Shown here: one piece after another, positions 54,766 to 64,000 of the stretch
How positions within the stretch are numbered: position 1 is the first letter of the stretch
Layout: every line of letters starts with the position of its first letter
DNA from: Xanthomonas boreopolis
Lineage (GTDB): Bacteria; Pseudomonadota; Gammaproteobacteria; Xanthomonadales; Xanthomonadaceae
Assembly (NCBI GenBank): GCA_014654535.1
Contig: BNBA01000006.1
Location: 108,450-172,449, forward strand
Length of the DNA: 64,000 nt
Reading direction: 5' to 3'
Notes under the pieces: generated by a model
The model's input: only the letters and a program-made list of their open reading frames with translations
Told to the model about the DNA's origin: nothing
The model's database searches: none
Made by a program: the position numbers and the translations under genes

Positions 54766-55233
54766 ATGAGCATCGTCCGTTATCACCACCCGTGGCCGGG
54801 CCAGGCCGCACTGCAGAACGAGATCAAGCAGGTGTTCGACCGCTTCTTCGAGCAGGCCGGCGACACCGACGAGTCCGCCGTCGTCACCGCGCAGTGGGTG
54901 CCGCGCGTGGACATCAAGGAAGAGGCCAGCCAGTTCGTCATCTACGCCGACCTGCCGGGCATCGACCCGGCCGAGATCGAGGTGCAGATGGACAAGGGCA
55001 TCCTGTCGATCAAGGGCGAGCGCAAGGAAGAGAGCAAGACCGAGACCGACCGCTTCTCGCGCATCGAGCGCCGCTACGGCAGCTTCCATCGCCGCTTCGC
55101 GCTGCCCGACAGCGCCGACCCCGACGGCATCACCGCGTCCGGGCGCAACGGCGTGCTGGAGATCCGCATCCCCAAGCGGCCGGCGGCGACGCCGCGGCGC
55201 ATCCAGGTGGGCAACGGCGACACGGTGCAGTAA
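54766..55233 (+). CDS. Small heat-shock protein Hsp20
   Basis: This 155-aa chaperone has an alpha-crystallin domain (about residues 45-140): VDIKEEASQFVIYADLPGI, GERKEE, FHRRFALPDSAD and the signature NGVLEIRIPK. The C-terminal I-x-V motif (RRIQVGNG) is present for oligomer assembly. GTGGAGG precedes the ATG. A sigma-32-like promoter is upstream, and a CbpA-type co-chaperone gene follows, so the two may respond to heat together. Confidence 0.93.
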   Translation: MSIVRYHHPWPGQAALQNEIKQVFDRFFEQAGDTDESAVVTAQWVPRVDIKEEASQFVIYADLPGIDPAEIEVQMDKGILSIKGERKEESKTETDRFSRIERRYGSFHRRFALPDSADPDGITASGRNGVLEIRIPKRPAATPRRIQVGNGDTVQ

Positions 55234-55349
55234 GCGCCGGGCATCGTGGTCCACCGCCGGTTCGCCCTAGAATGGGGCCGGACCGGCCGCCGGTTGACCG
55301 GCCCGCGGCCCTGGCGGCTGCGGGCCGTTTCCTGTTTCAGAGGTGATGG

Positions 55350-56228
55350 ATGGAATTCAAGGATTACTACGCGACGCTCGGCGTCGAACCCAGCGCGGGC
55401 GAGGCCGAGATCAAGACCGCCTACCGCCGGCTGGCGCGCAAATACCATCCGGACGTCAGCAAGGAGGCAGGGGCGGAGGAGAAGTTCAAGGCCGTCAACG
55501 AGGCCTACGAGGCGCTGCGCGACCCGCAAAAGCGCGCCGCCTACGACCAGCTGCGCGCGCAGGGCTACCGGCCGGGCGACGAGTTCCACGGGGCGCCCAA
55601 CTTCGGCGGCGCGCAGGGGTTCGATTTCGAGGAGATCTTCGGCAACGGCGGCGCCGGCGGCGGCTTCAGCGACTTCTTCGAGAGCCTGTTCGCCGGTGCG
55701 CGCGGCGGCCGTGCCCGCGGCCCGGGCGCCGGCCCGCAGCCGCGCGGCGACACCCGCGCCAAGCTCGCGGTGCCGCTGGAGGCCGTCTACAACGGCGACA
55801 GCGTGCGCATCACCGTCAACGGCAAGCAGCTGGACGTGCGCGTGCCCAAGGGCATCAAGCCGGGCCAGGCGATCCGCCTGAGCGGGCAGGGCAACGGCGG
55901 CGGCCACCTGCTGTTGGAGATCGAGTACGCCGCGCACCCGCAGTTCGAGGTGGACGGGCAGAACATCCTGTACACGCTGCAGGTCGCGCCGTGGCAGGCC
56001 GCGCTGGGCACCACGATCAGCGTGCCCACGCTGGGCGGCGCGGTCGAACTGAAGGTGCCGGCCGAGTCCGAGGCCGGCCGCAAGCTGCGCCTGCGCGGCC
56101 GCGGCCTGCCGGGCAACCCGCAGGGCGACCAGATCGTCGAGCTGGAGATCACCGCGCCGGTGCCGGCCGACGAGGCGCAGAAGAAGGCCTATCGCAATCT
56201 CGCCAAGGCGTTCGGCGAGAGCGTCTGA
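55350..56228 (+). CDS. cbpA: DnaJ-class co-chaperone, CbpA type
   Basis: A 292-aa protein with a J domain (residues 4-68, HPD motif at 33-35), a Gly/Phe-rich linker (about 80-130) and two C-terminal substrate-binding beta domains. No zinc-finger cysteines are present, which separates it from DnaJ itself. It stimulates DnaK and may bind curved DNA. AGAGGTG precedes the start. The following 288 bp carry degenerate repeats and no gene I can support. Confidence 0.88.
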   Translation: MEFKDYYATLGVEPSAGEAEIKTAYRRLARKYHPDVSKEAGAEEKFKAVNEAYEALRDPQKRAAYDQLRAQGYRPGDEFHGAPNFGGAQGFDFEEIFGNGGAGGGFSDFFESLFAGARGGRARGPGAGPQPRGDTRAKLAVPLEAVYNGDSVRITVNGKQLDVRVPKGIKPGQAIRLSGQGNGGGHLLLEIEYAAHPQFEVDGQNILYTLQVAPWQAALGTTISVPTLGGAVELKVPAESEAGRKLRLRGRGLPGNPQGDQIVELEITAPVPADEAQKKAYRNLAKAFGESV

Positions 56229-56516
56229 GGGGTGAGGGGCCGCTCCGCGGAAACAAGGCCGTCGATCCTGCTTTCGCGCAATCCCGAGCGGAAACCTTAG
56301 TCGTCGCTTCCGCGCAGGCGGGAGCCCGGCGGCTTATCGCGCGCGGCCAGAAGGTCGCTGGGTCTTCGCCTCCCGGCCATCGGGCAAGGCCCGATGGCGT
56401 TCGGCGCCACGCGAGCCAATGGCTCGCAAACAGTGGCGCTTCACCCCGCCTTCGCGGGGACGACGGTCCAGGGCGCGCGGGCATGCATGAGCAGGAGCAG
56501 CGAGCCCGCGGGGCCC

Positions 56517-56888
56517 TCAGCCCCCGGGCGTAAAGACCCGCTCGATCACCTCGGCCAGCTCGTCCTCGGAGAACGGCTTGGTGATGTAGGCCTTGGCGCC
56601 CTGGCGCATGCCCCACATGCGGTCGGTGTCCTGGTCCTTGGTGGTGACCAGGATCACCGGGATGTGCCGGGTGGCCTCGTCGCGCGACAGCGTGCGGGTG
56701 GCCTGGAAGCCGTTGAGGTTGGGCATCACCACGTCCATCAGGATCAGGTCCGGCAGCTCGGCCCGGGCTACCTCGACCCCGGCCGCGCCGTCGGTGGCGG
56801 TGAGGGTCTGGTGGCCCAGCTTTTCGACGATGCGCTGGATGCCGAGCAGCTGCGACGGCGAGTCGTCGACGATCAGGATGCGTGCCAT
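56517..56888 (-). CDS. PilH-like single-domain response regulator
   Basis: A 123-aa CheY-like receiver with the acidic pair Asp8-Asp9, phospho-acceptor Asp52 (ILMDVVMPN), the Thr in LVTTKD and Lys in AYITKPFSE. MARILIVDDSPSQLLGIQRI resembles PilH of type IV pilus (Chp) systems. No kinase or other pil gene adjoins it here, so it is an orphan in this window. It has no output domain and must act by binding a partner. Confidence 0.88.
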   Translation of the reverse strand: MARILIVDDSPSQLLGIQRIVEKLGHQTLTATDGAAGVEVARAELPDLILMDVVMPNLNGFQATRTLSRDEATRHIPVILVTTKDQDTDRMWGMRQGAKAYITKPFSEDELAEVIERVFTPGG

Positions 56889-56985
56889 ATCGTTCCCCAG
56901 GTGGTGCGGCGAGTGTAGAGCCAGGCCCTCCGCGTGGGAAAGATGACGCGGGGGCCCGCCATGGGGGCGAACAGGAGCGGGCTTG

Positions 56986-57215
56986 CCCTCATCCGGCGCT
57001 GCGCGCCACCTTCTCCCGCATGCGGGAGAAGGGAAAGCAAAGCCGGCGTGCGCGAATGCCGGCGTTCACGCACTGAAAGCAGCGCTCTTGCCTGTCCATT
57101 CTCCCGCGTGCGGGGCGAAGACGTGCGGCTTGCGGGCCACCGGCTGGCGCGCGTCCGAATGACCGGCGCGCTGCCGGGCCGGGGTGCGAAACGAGATGCC
57201 CGAAGGCCGGATGAG
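56986..57215. repeat. Second, interrupted copy of the 155-bp element (opposite orientation)
   Basis: 56986-57119 is about 80% identical to the reverse complement of the 50200-50354 element, including the centre (AAAGCAAAGCCGGCGTGCGC here). The right terminal part resumes at 57197-57215 after about 75 bp of unrelated sequence. It fills the 333-bp gap between two minus-strand genes. Confidence 0.75.
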
Positions 57216-57221
57216 GCGCGC

Positions 57222-58220
57222 TCAGTCGCCGAGCCGCACCACGGTCCGGCCGAACGACTGCCCGGCCAGCATCGCCTCGAACACCTGCGGCAGCTCCGCC
57301 AGCGCGACCTCGCGCGTGCAGATGCGCGCCAGGTGCCGCGGCCGCCAGTCGCCGGCCAGCTTCTCCCAGACCCGCTCGCGGATGTCGCGCGCAGTGCCGG
57401 ACGAGCCGATGCCCAGCAGTCCGACCCCGCGCAGGATGAACGGCATCACCGTCATGTCCAGCTCCGGCGAGGCCGCCAGCCCGGCCGAGGCGACGTTGCC
57501 GTAGGGCGCGGTCTGCGCCAGCAGGCTGACCAGCATCGGCCCGCCGACGTTGTCCAGGCCGCCGCCGAAGCGCGCCGATTCCAGCGGCCGGGTGGTCTGC
57601 AGCGCCTCGCGGCCCAGCACCCGGCTGGCGCCGATCGATTCCAGGAACGCGGTCTTGTCGGCCTTGCCGCTGATCGCGTGCACCTCGAACCCGGCCTTGC
57701 TGAAGATGTCCAGCGCCAGCATGCCGACCCCGCCGGTCGCGCCGGTCACCGCCAGCGGCCCCAGCGCCGGCACCTGCCGGTTCTCGGTTAGGCGCAGCAG
57801 CGCCAGCGCGGCGGTGAAGCCGGCCGTGCCGATCACCATCGCCTCGCGCAGGTCCAGCGACGGCGGCAGCGCGATCGCCGCCGCCGACTGCAGCCGCACG
57901 TAGCGGCTGTAGCCGCCGTCGCGGGTCTCGCTCAGGCCGCAGCCGGTGGCGATCACCGCATCGCCCTCGCGCCAGGCCGGGTCGCTGGAGGCGACCACGT
58001 GCCCGGCCACGTCGATGCCGCCGACCAGCGGGAAGCGCCGCAGGATCTTGCCCTTGCCGGTGCCGGCCAGCGCGTCCTTGTAGTTGACCGACGACCAGGC
58101 CGCCTCCACCACCAGTTCGCCCGGGTCCAGCGCGTCCAGGCCCAGTTCCTCGATGCCGCCGCGGTAGCCGGCGTCGTCGTTGCGGATGCGGAAGGCGGGG
58201 AAGCGTGCGGGGATCGCCAT
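57222..58220 (-). CDS. YhdH/YhfP family quinone oxidoreductase (acrylyl-CoA reductase type)
   Basis: A 332-aa medium-chain dehydrogenase without zinc ligands. It has SSVNYKDALAGTGKGKI, FPLVGGIDVAGHV, the NADPH loop VTGATGGVGMLALDI and the C-terminal LVGQ-like AGQSFGRTVVRL. Family members include AcuI, which reduces acryloyl-CoA to propionyl-CoA. This would feed the methylcitrate pathway 20 kb away, but the link is only suggestive. It is divergent from hflK. Confidence 0.88.
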   Translation of the reverse strand: MAIPARFPAFRIRNDDAGYRGGIEELGLDALDPGELVVEAAWSSVNYKDALAGTGKGKILRRFPLVGGIDVAGHVVASSDPAWREGDAVIATGCGLSETRDGGYSRYVRLQSAAAIALPPSLDLREAMVIGTAGFTAALALLRLTENRQVPALGPLAVTGATGGVGMLALDIFSKAGFEVHAISGKADKTAFLESIGASRVLGREALQTTRPLESARFGGGLDNVGGPMLVSLLAQTAPYGNVASAGLAASPELDMTVMPFILRGVGLLGIGSSGTARDIRERVWEKLAGDWRPRHLARICTREVALAELPQVFEAMLAGQSFGRTVVRLGD

Positions 58221-58281
58221 CGTGGCCTCGCGATTAAACGGGAAAGGACCAAGATAGACCTTTCGAAATGGCCGGTCTGCC

Positions 58282-58296
58282 CCATATTGCTAGAAT
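58282..58296 (+). promoter_or_regulatory. Possible extended -10 promoter for hflKC
   Basis: TGCTAGAAT ends at 58296, matching the extended -10 form TGnTAtAAT with one mismatch. No clear -35 box is present. It lies 67 bp before hflK in the divergent gap, the expected place for an hflK promoter. Confidence 0.4.
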
Positions 58297-58362
58297 CGAT
58301 CGGACAACATTGGGCGGCACAGCGGGAAGGGCCCGCGCAGCCGCCACCTGGATGGAGCGTGC

Positions 58363-59505
58363 ATGGCCTGGAATACACCCGGCAGCAAGGGCACTGGCGG
58401 CCCTGACGACAACCGGCGCGGCGGCTGGAACCCGCGCGGCGGTGGCGGCAATGGAGGCGGAGGCTGGGAGATCCCCGGTCCGCTGAAGGACCTGTTCGAC
58501 GGGGGTGTCTGGCGCTGGGTGCTGGCCGCGGTGGCGGTGCTGGTGCTGTTGTCCAGCTTCCAGCTGATCGGCGAACAGCAGCGCGGCGTGGTGCTGCGCT
58601 TCGGCCAGTTCTCGCGGATCCTGCAGCCCGGCCCGAACTTCAAGCTGCCCTGGCCGATCGAGTCGGTGCGCAAGGTCAACGCGACCGAGATCAAGACCTT
58701 CTCCAACCAGGTGCCGGTGCTGACCCGCGACGAGAACATCGTCAACGTCGCGCTCAACGTGCAGTACCGCATCGACGACCCGCGCCAGTACCTGTTCGGC
58801 TCGCGCAACGCCGACCTGGTGCTGGAGCAGGCCGCGCAGAGCGCGGTGCGCGAGCAGGTCGGCCGCTCCGACCTCAACGCGGTGCTCAACAACCGCGGCC
58901 CGCTGGCGACCGCCGCCAAGGAGCGCCTGCAGGCCTCGCTGGGCGCCTACAACACCGGCCTGGTGGTGACCGGCCTGACCCTGCCCGACGCGCGCCCGCC
59001 GGAAGAGGTGAAGCCGGCCTTCGACGAGGTCAACGGCGCCCAGCAGGTGCGCGAGCGCCTGATCAACGAGGCCCAGGCCTACGCCGCCAAGGTGGTGCCG
59101 GAAGCGCGCGGCCAGGCCGCCCGCATCCGCACCGTGGCCGAGGGCTACAAGGACGCGGTGATCTCCAAGGCCGAGGGCGACGCCGACCGCTTCACCCTGC
59201 TGCAACAGCAGTACAAGGACGCGCCGGAGGTCACCCGCAAGCGGCTGTGGCTGGAGACCGTGCAGAAGGTGCTGTCGGAGAACCGCAAGGTCATCGGCGG
59301 CGACGGCCGCCAGCTGATCTACGTGCCGATGCCGGCCGACCCGGCCAAGACCGCCGCCGCGACCGGCACCGGCATCCCGGCGTCGAGCCTGCCGCTGATC
59401 TCGCAGGAGGCGGCGATGCCGCCGCTGCAGAGCGCCGGCTCCACCGAAGGCGGCATCCGCAACCCGGATCGCGGCCCGCGACCGACCGGCCGTGAGGGGA
59501 ACTGA
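58363..59505 (+). CDS. hflK: FtsH protease regulator HflK
   Basis: HflK (380 aa) is a membrane-anchored SPFH protein. With HflC it forms a large cage around the FtsH protease at the periplasmic side. A Gly/Asn-rich cytosolic N terminus (residues 1-45) precedes one membrane helix (about 50-68), then the band-7 domain (GEQQRGVVLRFGQFSRIL on) and a long Ala/Glu-rich coiled coil. The C-terminal tail is low in order. GGAG lies 7 bases before the ATG, and hflC follows after 3 bp. Confidence 0.95.
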   Translation: MAWNTPGSKGTGGPDDNRRGGWNPRGGGGNGGGGWEIPGPLKDLFDGGVWRWVLAAVAVLVLLSSFQLIGEQQRGVVLRFGQFSRILQPGPNFKLPWPIESVRKVNATEIKTFSNQVPVLTRDENIVNVALNVQYRIDDPRQYLFGSRNADLVLEQAAQSAVREQVGRSDLNAVLNNRGPLATAAKERLQASLGAYNTGLVVTGLTLPDARPPEEVKPAFDEVNGAQQVRERLINEAQAYAAKVVPEARGQAARIRTVAEGYKDAVISKAEGDADRFTLLQQQYKDAPEVTRKRLWLETVQKVLSENRKVIGGDGRQLIYVPMPADPAKTAAATGTGIPASSLPLISQEAAMPPLQSAGSTEGGIRNPDRGPRPTGREGN

Positions 59506-59508
59506 CCG

Positions 59509-60372
59509 ATGAAGAATTCCGCTTGGATCGCACTGGCGATCGTCGTGCTGCTGGGCCTGTTCGGCTCGGTGTTCGTGGTGCGCGAGGACCAGACCGCCAT
59601 GGTCCTCAACCTCGGCCGCGTGGTGCGCGCCGACCTCAAGCCCGGCTTGCACTTCAAGATCCCGCTGGTGGAATCGGTGCGCGTGTTCGACCGCCGCTTC
59701 CAGGTGCTCGACACCGCCCCGGCGCGCTACTTCACCGCCGAGCAGAAGGACGTCAGCGTCGACTTCTTCGCCATCGGCTACATCTCCGACGTGCGCGCCT
59801 TCTACCGCGCCACCGGCGGCGAGGAATCGATCGCCAACTCCCGCCTGGCGCCGATCATCACCGACTCGCTGCGCAACCAGATCAACTCGCGCACGCTGCA
59901 GCAGCTGGTGTCCGGTGACCGCAGCGAACTGATCGCCAACCAGCTGGCCGGCATCAACAAGGCGATCGAAGGCCTGGGCATGCAGATCACCGACCTGCGC
60001 ATCAAGCAGATCGACCTGCCGACCGACAGCCAGGTGATCACCGACGTGTACGAGCGCATGCGCGCCCAGCGCAAGCAGGAGGCCGCCAAGCTGCGCGCCG
60101 AGGGCGAGGAGCAGTCGCTGAGCATCCGCGCCCAGGCCGACCGCGAGTCCACCGTGCTGGTGGCCGACGCCGAGCGCGACGCGCAGAAGCTGCGCGGCGA
60201 AGGCGACGCCGAGGCCGCCCGCATCTACGGCAAGGCCGGCAGTGCCGACCCGTCGTTCTACGCCTTCTACCGCAGCCTGGAGGCCTACCGGAACTCCATG
60301 ACCGACGGCAACGGCGTGATCGTGCTCGACAAGAACGACCCGTTCCTGCAGTACCTCAAGAACGACCGCTAA
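59509..60372 (+). CDS. hflC: FtsH protease regulator HflC
   Basis: HflC (287 aa) has an N-terminal membrane helix (residues 5-23), SVFVVREDQTAMVLNLGRV, the band-7 domain and a coiled coil rich in Arg/Ala/Glu (MRAQRKQEAAKLRAEGEEQ). It ends with a short hydrophobic/charged tail NDPFLQYLKNDR. It is the obligate partner of HflK. GAGGGGA precedes its ATG. Downstream lies an 83-bp tandem array. Confidence 0.95.
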   Translation: MKNSAWIALAIVVLLGLFGSVFVVREDQTAMVLNLGRVVRADLKPGLHFKIPLVESVRVFDRRFQVLDTAPARYFTAEQKDVSVDFFAIGYISDVRAFYRATGGEESIANSRLAPIITDSLRNQINSRTLQQLVSGDRSELIANQLAGINKAIEGLGMQITDLRIKQIDLPTDSQVITDVYERMRAQRKQEAAKLRAEGEEQSLSIRAQADRESTVLVADAERDAQKLRGEGDAEAARIYGKAGSADPSFYAFYRSLEAYRNSMTDGNGVIVLDKNDPFLQYLKNDR

Positions 60373-60390
60373 CCCGGCCCAGCGCCCTAA

Positions 60391-60745
60391 AAGCCCCTCT
60401 CCCCGAGGGGGAGAGAGGTTGAGGTGAGGGCAGGGGGCGAAGCCCGACCAGCCCAAACCCCCAAGCCACAAAGCCCCTCTCCCCCGGGGGAGAGGGGTTG
60501 GGGTGAGGGCAAGAAGGCGAAGCCCCGACCAAGCCCAAACCACCAAGCCACAAAGCCCCTCTCCCCCTCGGGGGAGAGGGGTTGGGGTGAGGGCAAGGGG
60601 CGAAGCCCCGACCAAGCCCAAACCACCAAGCCACAAAGCCCCTCTCCCCCTCGGGGGAGAGGGGTTGGGGTGAGGGCAGGGGGCGAAGCCCCGACCAAAC
60701 CCAAACCACCCAAGCCACAAAGCCCCTCTCCTCCAGGAGAGAGGC
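60391..60745. repeat. 83-bp tandem array, four copies plus a partial fifth
   Basis: Copies start at 60391, 60471, 60553, 60636 and 60720 (periods 80, 82, 83, 84). Each has a hairpin (CCCCTCTCCCCC with its complement), TTGGGGTGAGGGCA, GGCGAAGCCCCGACC and CCAAACCACCAAGCCACA. The fifth copy is cut within its hairpin. The array fills most of the 416-bp gap between hflC and the DUF2065 gene. A single unit core also occurs at 38476. Confidence 0.95.
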
Positions 60746-60788
60746 TACGAACACGCCCCCCAACAACACGCCCCCCAGCGCCGATCCC

Positions 60789-60974
60789 ATGCACGACTTC
60801 TTCTCCGCCCTCTGCCTGGTGGCCGTCCTCGAAGGCCTGTTCCTGTTCGCCGCCCCGCTGGCCTGGAAGCGCCTGGCCGAACAACTGCTCGGCCTGCACA
60901 CCTTCCAGCTGCGCATCTTCGGCGCCATCACCCTGTCCATCGGCCTGGTGGCGCTGTGGTGGGTACGCCACTGA
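60789..60974 (+). CDS. DUF2065 (YjeT family) membrane protein
   Basis: This 61-aa protein has two hydrophobic helices (about 5-24 and 42-60) around the conserved AWKRLAEQLL and LRIFGAITLSIGL. YjeT is encoded between hflC and purA in many gammaproteobacteria, the order seen here. Its function is unknown; a role near the HflKC-FtsH complex is a guess from position. It is followed by a terminator-like hairpin at 61045. Confidence 0.85.
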   Translation: MHDFFSALCLVAVLEGLFLFAAPLAWKRLAEQLLGLHTFQLRIFGAITLSIGLVALWWVRH

Positions 60975-61039
60975 CCCGGCCGGGCGCCGGGCCACGCTGA
61001 ACGGGGCAGGGTGGTACCCGCCACCGGAAACCCGGATAA

Positions 61040-62485
<1,446 letters not shown>

Positions 62486-62552
62486 TCCAAGGCTCCCGTA
62501 ACCTCCTGGCGTTACGCCCTCTCTCGCGCACGGGAGAGGGCGAAGCTTCAAG

Positions 62553-62581
62553 GAAAGGCCCGCGGGGCCTTTCTTGCTTTT
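62553..62581 (+). terminator. Rho-independent terminator after purA
   Basis: GAAAGGCC at 62553-62560 pairs with GGCCTTTC at 62566-62573 around CGCGG, followed by a T-rich tail (TTGCTTTTT). A short CTCTCGCG/GGGAGAGGG repeat precedes it. Confidence 0.88.
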
Positions 62582-62714
62582 TGCACGAACCTGAATGGGC
62601 ATTGTCGTTCGGCTCACGCACGCAGCGGATTCCCGGTGTCGTGTGGAGGCCCTGGTGCAGCAGCGGCGCTTACGTAGCACAATGATGGCTCTTCGCGACA
62701 GAGGAACTTCCACC

Positions 62715-63005
62715 ATGCGCCGCGCCAAACCGCTCAACGAAGCGTCCATGCAGTCCGCAGAGGACCGCATCCCCGCATTGGCCGCTCGGGCCGGCCGCGA
62801 GGCGCATGCGCGAGCCCTGAAGCAGACCGGATGGGTGGTGATGAAGTCGGTCGGTGGCTTGCTGGTGGAACGTCGGGCGAGTGGCCAGGACGTGGTGATC
62901 AAGCGTCTGCCCGACAGCACGCCCGCCTCAGTGGGGACCATACTTAAGCGGGTTCGCACGTCTGGCCTCAAGCCAACTACATCCAGGCCGGCGACGAAGC
63001 GCTGA
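62715..63005 (+). CDS. Small protein upstream of zeta-like toxin, putative antitoxin
   Basis: A 96-aa basic protein with an acidic-helical first half (EDRIPALAARAGREAHARAL) and a compact middle KQTGWVVMKSVGGLLVE; the end is Lys/Arg/Ser-rich and probably disordered. I do not recognise a named family. AGAGGA lies about 10 bases before ATG 62715. It ends 7 bp before the ATPase gene, the usual antitoxin-first arrangement. Base composition is less GC-rich than in neighbouring purA, which fits acquired DNA. Confidence 0.6.
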   Translation: MRRAKPLNEASMQSAEDRIPALAARAGREAHARALKQTGWVVMKSVGGLLVERRASGQDVVIKRLPDSTPASVGTILKRVRTSGLKPTTSRPATKR

Positions 63006-63012
63006 GCGGCTA

Positions 63013-63825
63013 ATGCCACGAGCTGCGGATGGAGCCAAAACGGGCATAGGTGCCGCCCAGCCCCGCATGAGGGTCTTCGCAGGCCCCAATGGATCCGGCA
63101 AGAGCACCATCCTGGGGTTGCTGCGCCCCGAATGGATCGGGGTCTATGTGAACGCCGACGACATCGAGCGGCAACTGCTGCAGGCCAGTACCTTGGATCT
63201 GTCGCCGTTCCAACTGCGGCGACCGCCTGCGGACTTACAGCAACGCTTGCGCGCTCACTTGGCTAGCTCCGTCCTACTGCGCGAGCATGGCATGGACGGG
63301 GTGGCTGAAATGCTGGTGCTTGAAGCGGGCGACGTGTTGCGATTGCCCGCAGAAAGCGTCAACTCCTACGTAGCTGCAGTATTGGCCGATGCGTTCCGCA
63401 GGGGATTGCTGGAGCAGGACACCACGTTCACTTTCGAAACGGTGATGTCCTCACCGGACAAGATCGACTTCATGCGCGAAGCGCAGGAACGCGGTTATCG
63501 CACCTACCTCTACTTCGTCGCCACCGACGATCCCGCCATCAACCTGGCTCGTGTCGCGCAGCGGGTCGCGCAGGGCGGCCACGATGTACCGGAAGATCGC
63601 GTTCGCAAGCGCTACCGTCGCTCCATCGACCTGCTGGATGATGCCTGCGCGGCGTCCAACCGCGCCTACGTGTTCGATAACTCCGGCGAGGCCCATGAGT
63701 TGCTGGCCGAAATCGTGGAGGGGGACGAGTTGCGCATCCGTGCCACCCAGTTGCCGGCATGGTTCACGGCAACTTCGCTGTGGCAATCGTTCCAGGCCCC
63801 CGATGCACGGGCACCTGGAGCCTGA
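63013..63825 (+). CDS. Zeta-toxin-like P-loop ATPase/kinase
   Basis: A 270-aa protein with Walker A GPNGSGKST at 24-32, NADDIERQL, the ETVMSSPDK motif (zeta-type substrate loop) and YFVATDDPAINLARV with QGGHDVPEDRVRKRYRRS, all characteristic of the small zeta_toxin/'predicted ABC-type ATPase' family. Zeta toxins phosphorylate UDP-N-acetylglucosamine; whether this branch does so is not known. A second ATG at 63067 would start right at the P-loop and remove 18 residues. It follows the small putative antitoxin and precedes an IS. Confidence 0.8.
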   Translation: MPRAADGAKTGIGAAQPRMRVFAGPNGSGKSTILGLLRPEWIGVYVNADDIERQLLQASTLDLSPFQLRRPPADLQQRLRAHLASSVLLREHGMDGVAEMLVLEAGDVLRLPAESVNSYVAAVLADAFRRGLLEQDTTFTFETVMSSPDKIDFMREAQERGYRTYLYFVATDDPAINLARVAQRVAQGGHDVPEDRVRKRYRRSIDLLDDACAASNRAYVFDNSGEAHELLAEIVEGDELRIRATQLPAWFTATSLWQSFQAPDARAPGA

Positions 63826-63879
63826 AGCCGATTCTCCACCAGTCCAGATGACGCCCCACAAACCTGGGATCAGGTTTAG

Positions 63880-64000
63880 AGCGGCTAACAAAACCGCCTT
63901 GTACACCTGAGCGGTGATGACAAAATCGCCTGCATGGCACGTCGCAAAGAGATTCCCGCCGCGCTGTGGAAGCGCATCGAACCTTTGATCCCGCCCGTGA
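63880..64000 (+). mobile_element. Left end of an IS5-like insertion sequence (truncated by window)
   Basis: The segment starting near GAGCGGCTAACAAAACCGCC (63880) resembles an IS terminal inverted repeat, and a transposase frame opens at 63934. Only the left end is inside the window, so the right repeat and any target duplication cannot be checked. Confidence 0.6.
63934..64000 (+). CDS. IS transposase, N-terminal fragment
   Basis: Twenty-two codons are visible, reading MARRKEIPAALWKRIEPLIP and on to the window edge. The L-W-x-x-I-E-P-L-I-P-P pattern is the usual N terminus of IS5-family (DDE) transposases. Nothing can be said about integrity. No ribosome-binding site is obvious within 15 bases. 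Confidence 0.7.
   Translation, partial: MARRKEIPAALWKRIEPLIPPV

Noticed and set aside
60391..60745. CRISPR array or small-RNA cassette
   Set aside because: Units are contiguous with no unique spacers and match a dispersed intergenic repeat.
62595..62714. Longer start for the putative antitoxin at 62595
   Set aside because: The extension overlaps the purA terminator tail, lacks a ribosome-binding site, and ATG 62715 has AGAGGA upstream.

Overview
The window is high-GC chromosomal DNA from a gammaproteobacterium of the family Xanthomonadaceae (Lysobacter, Luteimonas, Pseudoxanthomonas or Xanthomonas type). This rests on gene order (rpmF-fabH-fabD-fabG-acpP-fabF-pabB-mltG-tmk-holB-pilZ, and ffs/tRNA-Ser-dnaX-ybaB-recR), on a KdkA-type Kdo kinase, and on dense short intergenic repeats typical of the family (GTGGGAGCGGCTTC palindromes, GGGATTC heptamers, CTTCTCCCGC hairpins). 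The species cannot be read from the sequence. Most of the window is ordinary core genome. The right edge (62.6-64.0 kb) is accessory: a toxin-antitoxin-like pair followed by the start of an insertion sequence.

Layout. 0-2 kb: end of thiG, then thiE and thiD (thiamine) and a DUF6165 gene. 2.2-6.6 kb: a family 9 glycosyltransferase divergent from an overlapping run kdkA / MBL-fold hydrolase / moaA, followed by moaC. 6.6-10.7 kb: SRP RNA, tRNA-Ser(GGA), dnaX, ybaB, recR and a HIT protein. Both RNA genes have partial duplicates beside them, and recR sits directly behind a long hairpin. 10.9-15.6 kb: minus-strand Slp lipoprotein and a MoxR / DUF58 / TgpA-transglutaminase set interrupted by a 193-bp foldback element. 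15.6-20.3 kb: three overlapping membrane glycosyltransferase-type genes. 20.3-32.3 kb: Maf/YceF divergent from the fatty-acid cluster, which has no plsX but carries a degenerate kinase-like gene, then pabB, mltG, tmk, holB and pilZ. 32.4-34.6 kb: tRNA-Val(CAC), and a MarR repressor divergent from an FAD monooxygenase.

34.8-45.0 kb: the 2-methylcitrate (propionate) region, prpB-prpC-acnD-prpF. It is divergent from a fusion of a MerR/excisionase-like HTH with a whole citrate-synthase domain and is followed by a TonB-dependent receptor. The fusion looks like a pathway regulator made from a pathway-type enzyme and is the most interesting protein here. 45.1-52.9 kb: thioester alpha-2-macroglobulin and penicillin-binding protein 1C, a known pair. 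53.5-58.2 kb: stress genes (ferritin-like, peroxiredoxin, small heat-shock protein, CbpA-like), a PilH-like response regulator and a YhdH-type reductase. 58.4-62.5 kb: hflK-hflC-DUF2065-purA. 62.7-64.0 kb: putative antitoxin, zeta-toxin-like ATPase and IS transposase start.

Repeats are the second theme: a 227-bp tandem repeat that copied the 3' end of pbpC, an 83-bp tandem array behind hflC, a 155-bp palindromic element present twice in opposite orientation, and several REP-like pairs. Family assignments come from reading motifs, not from database searches.
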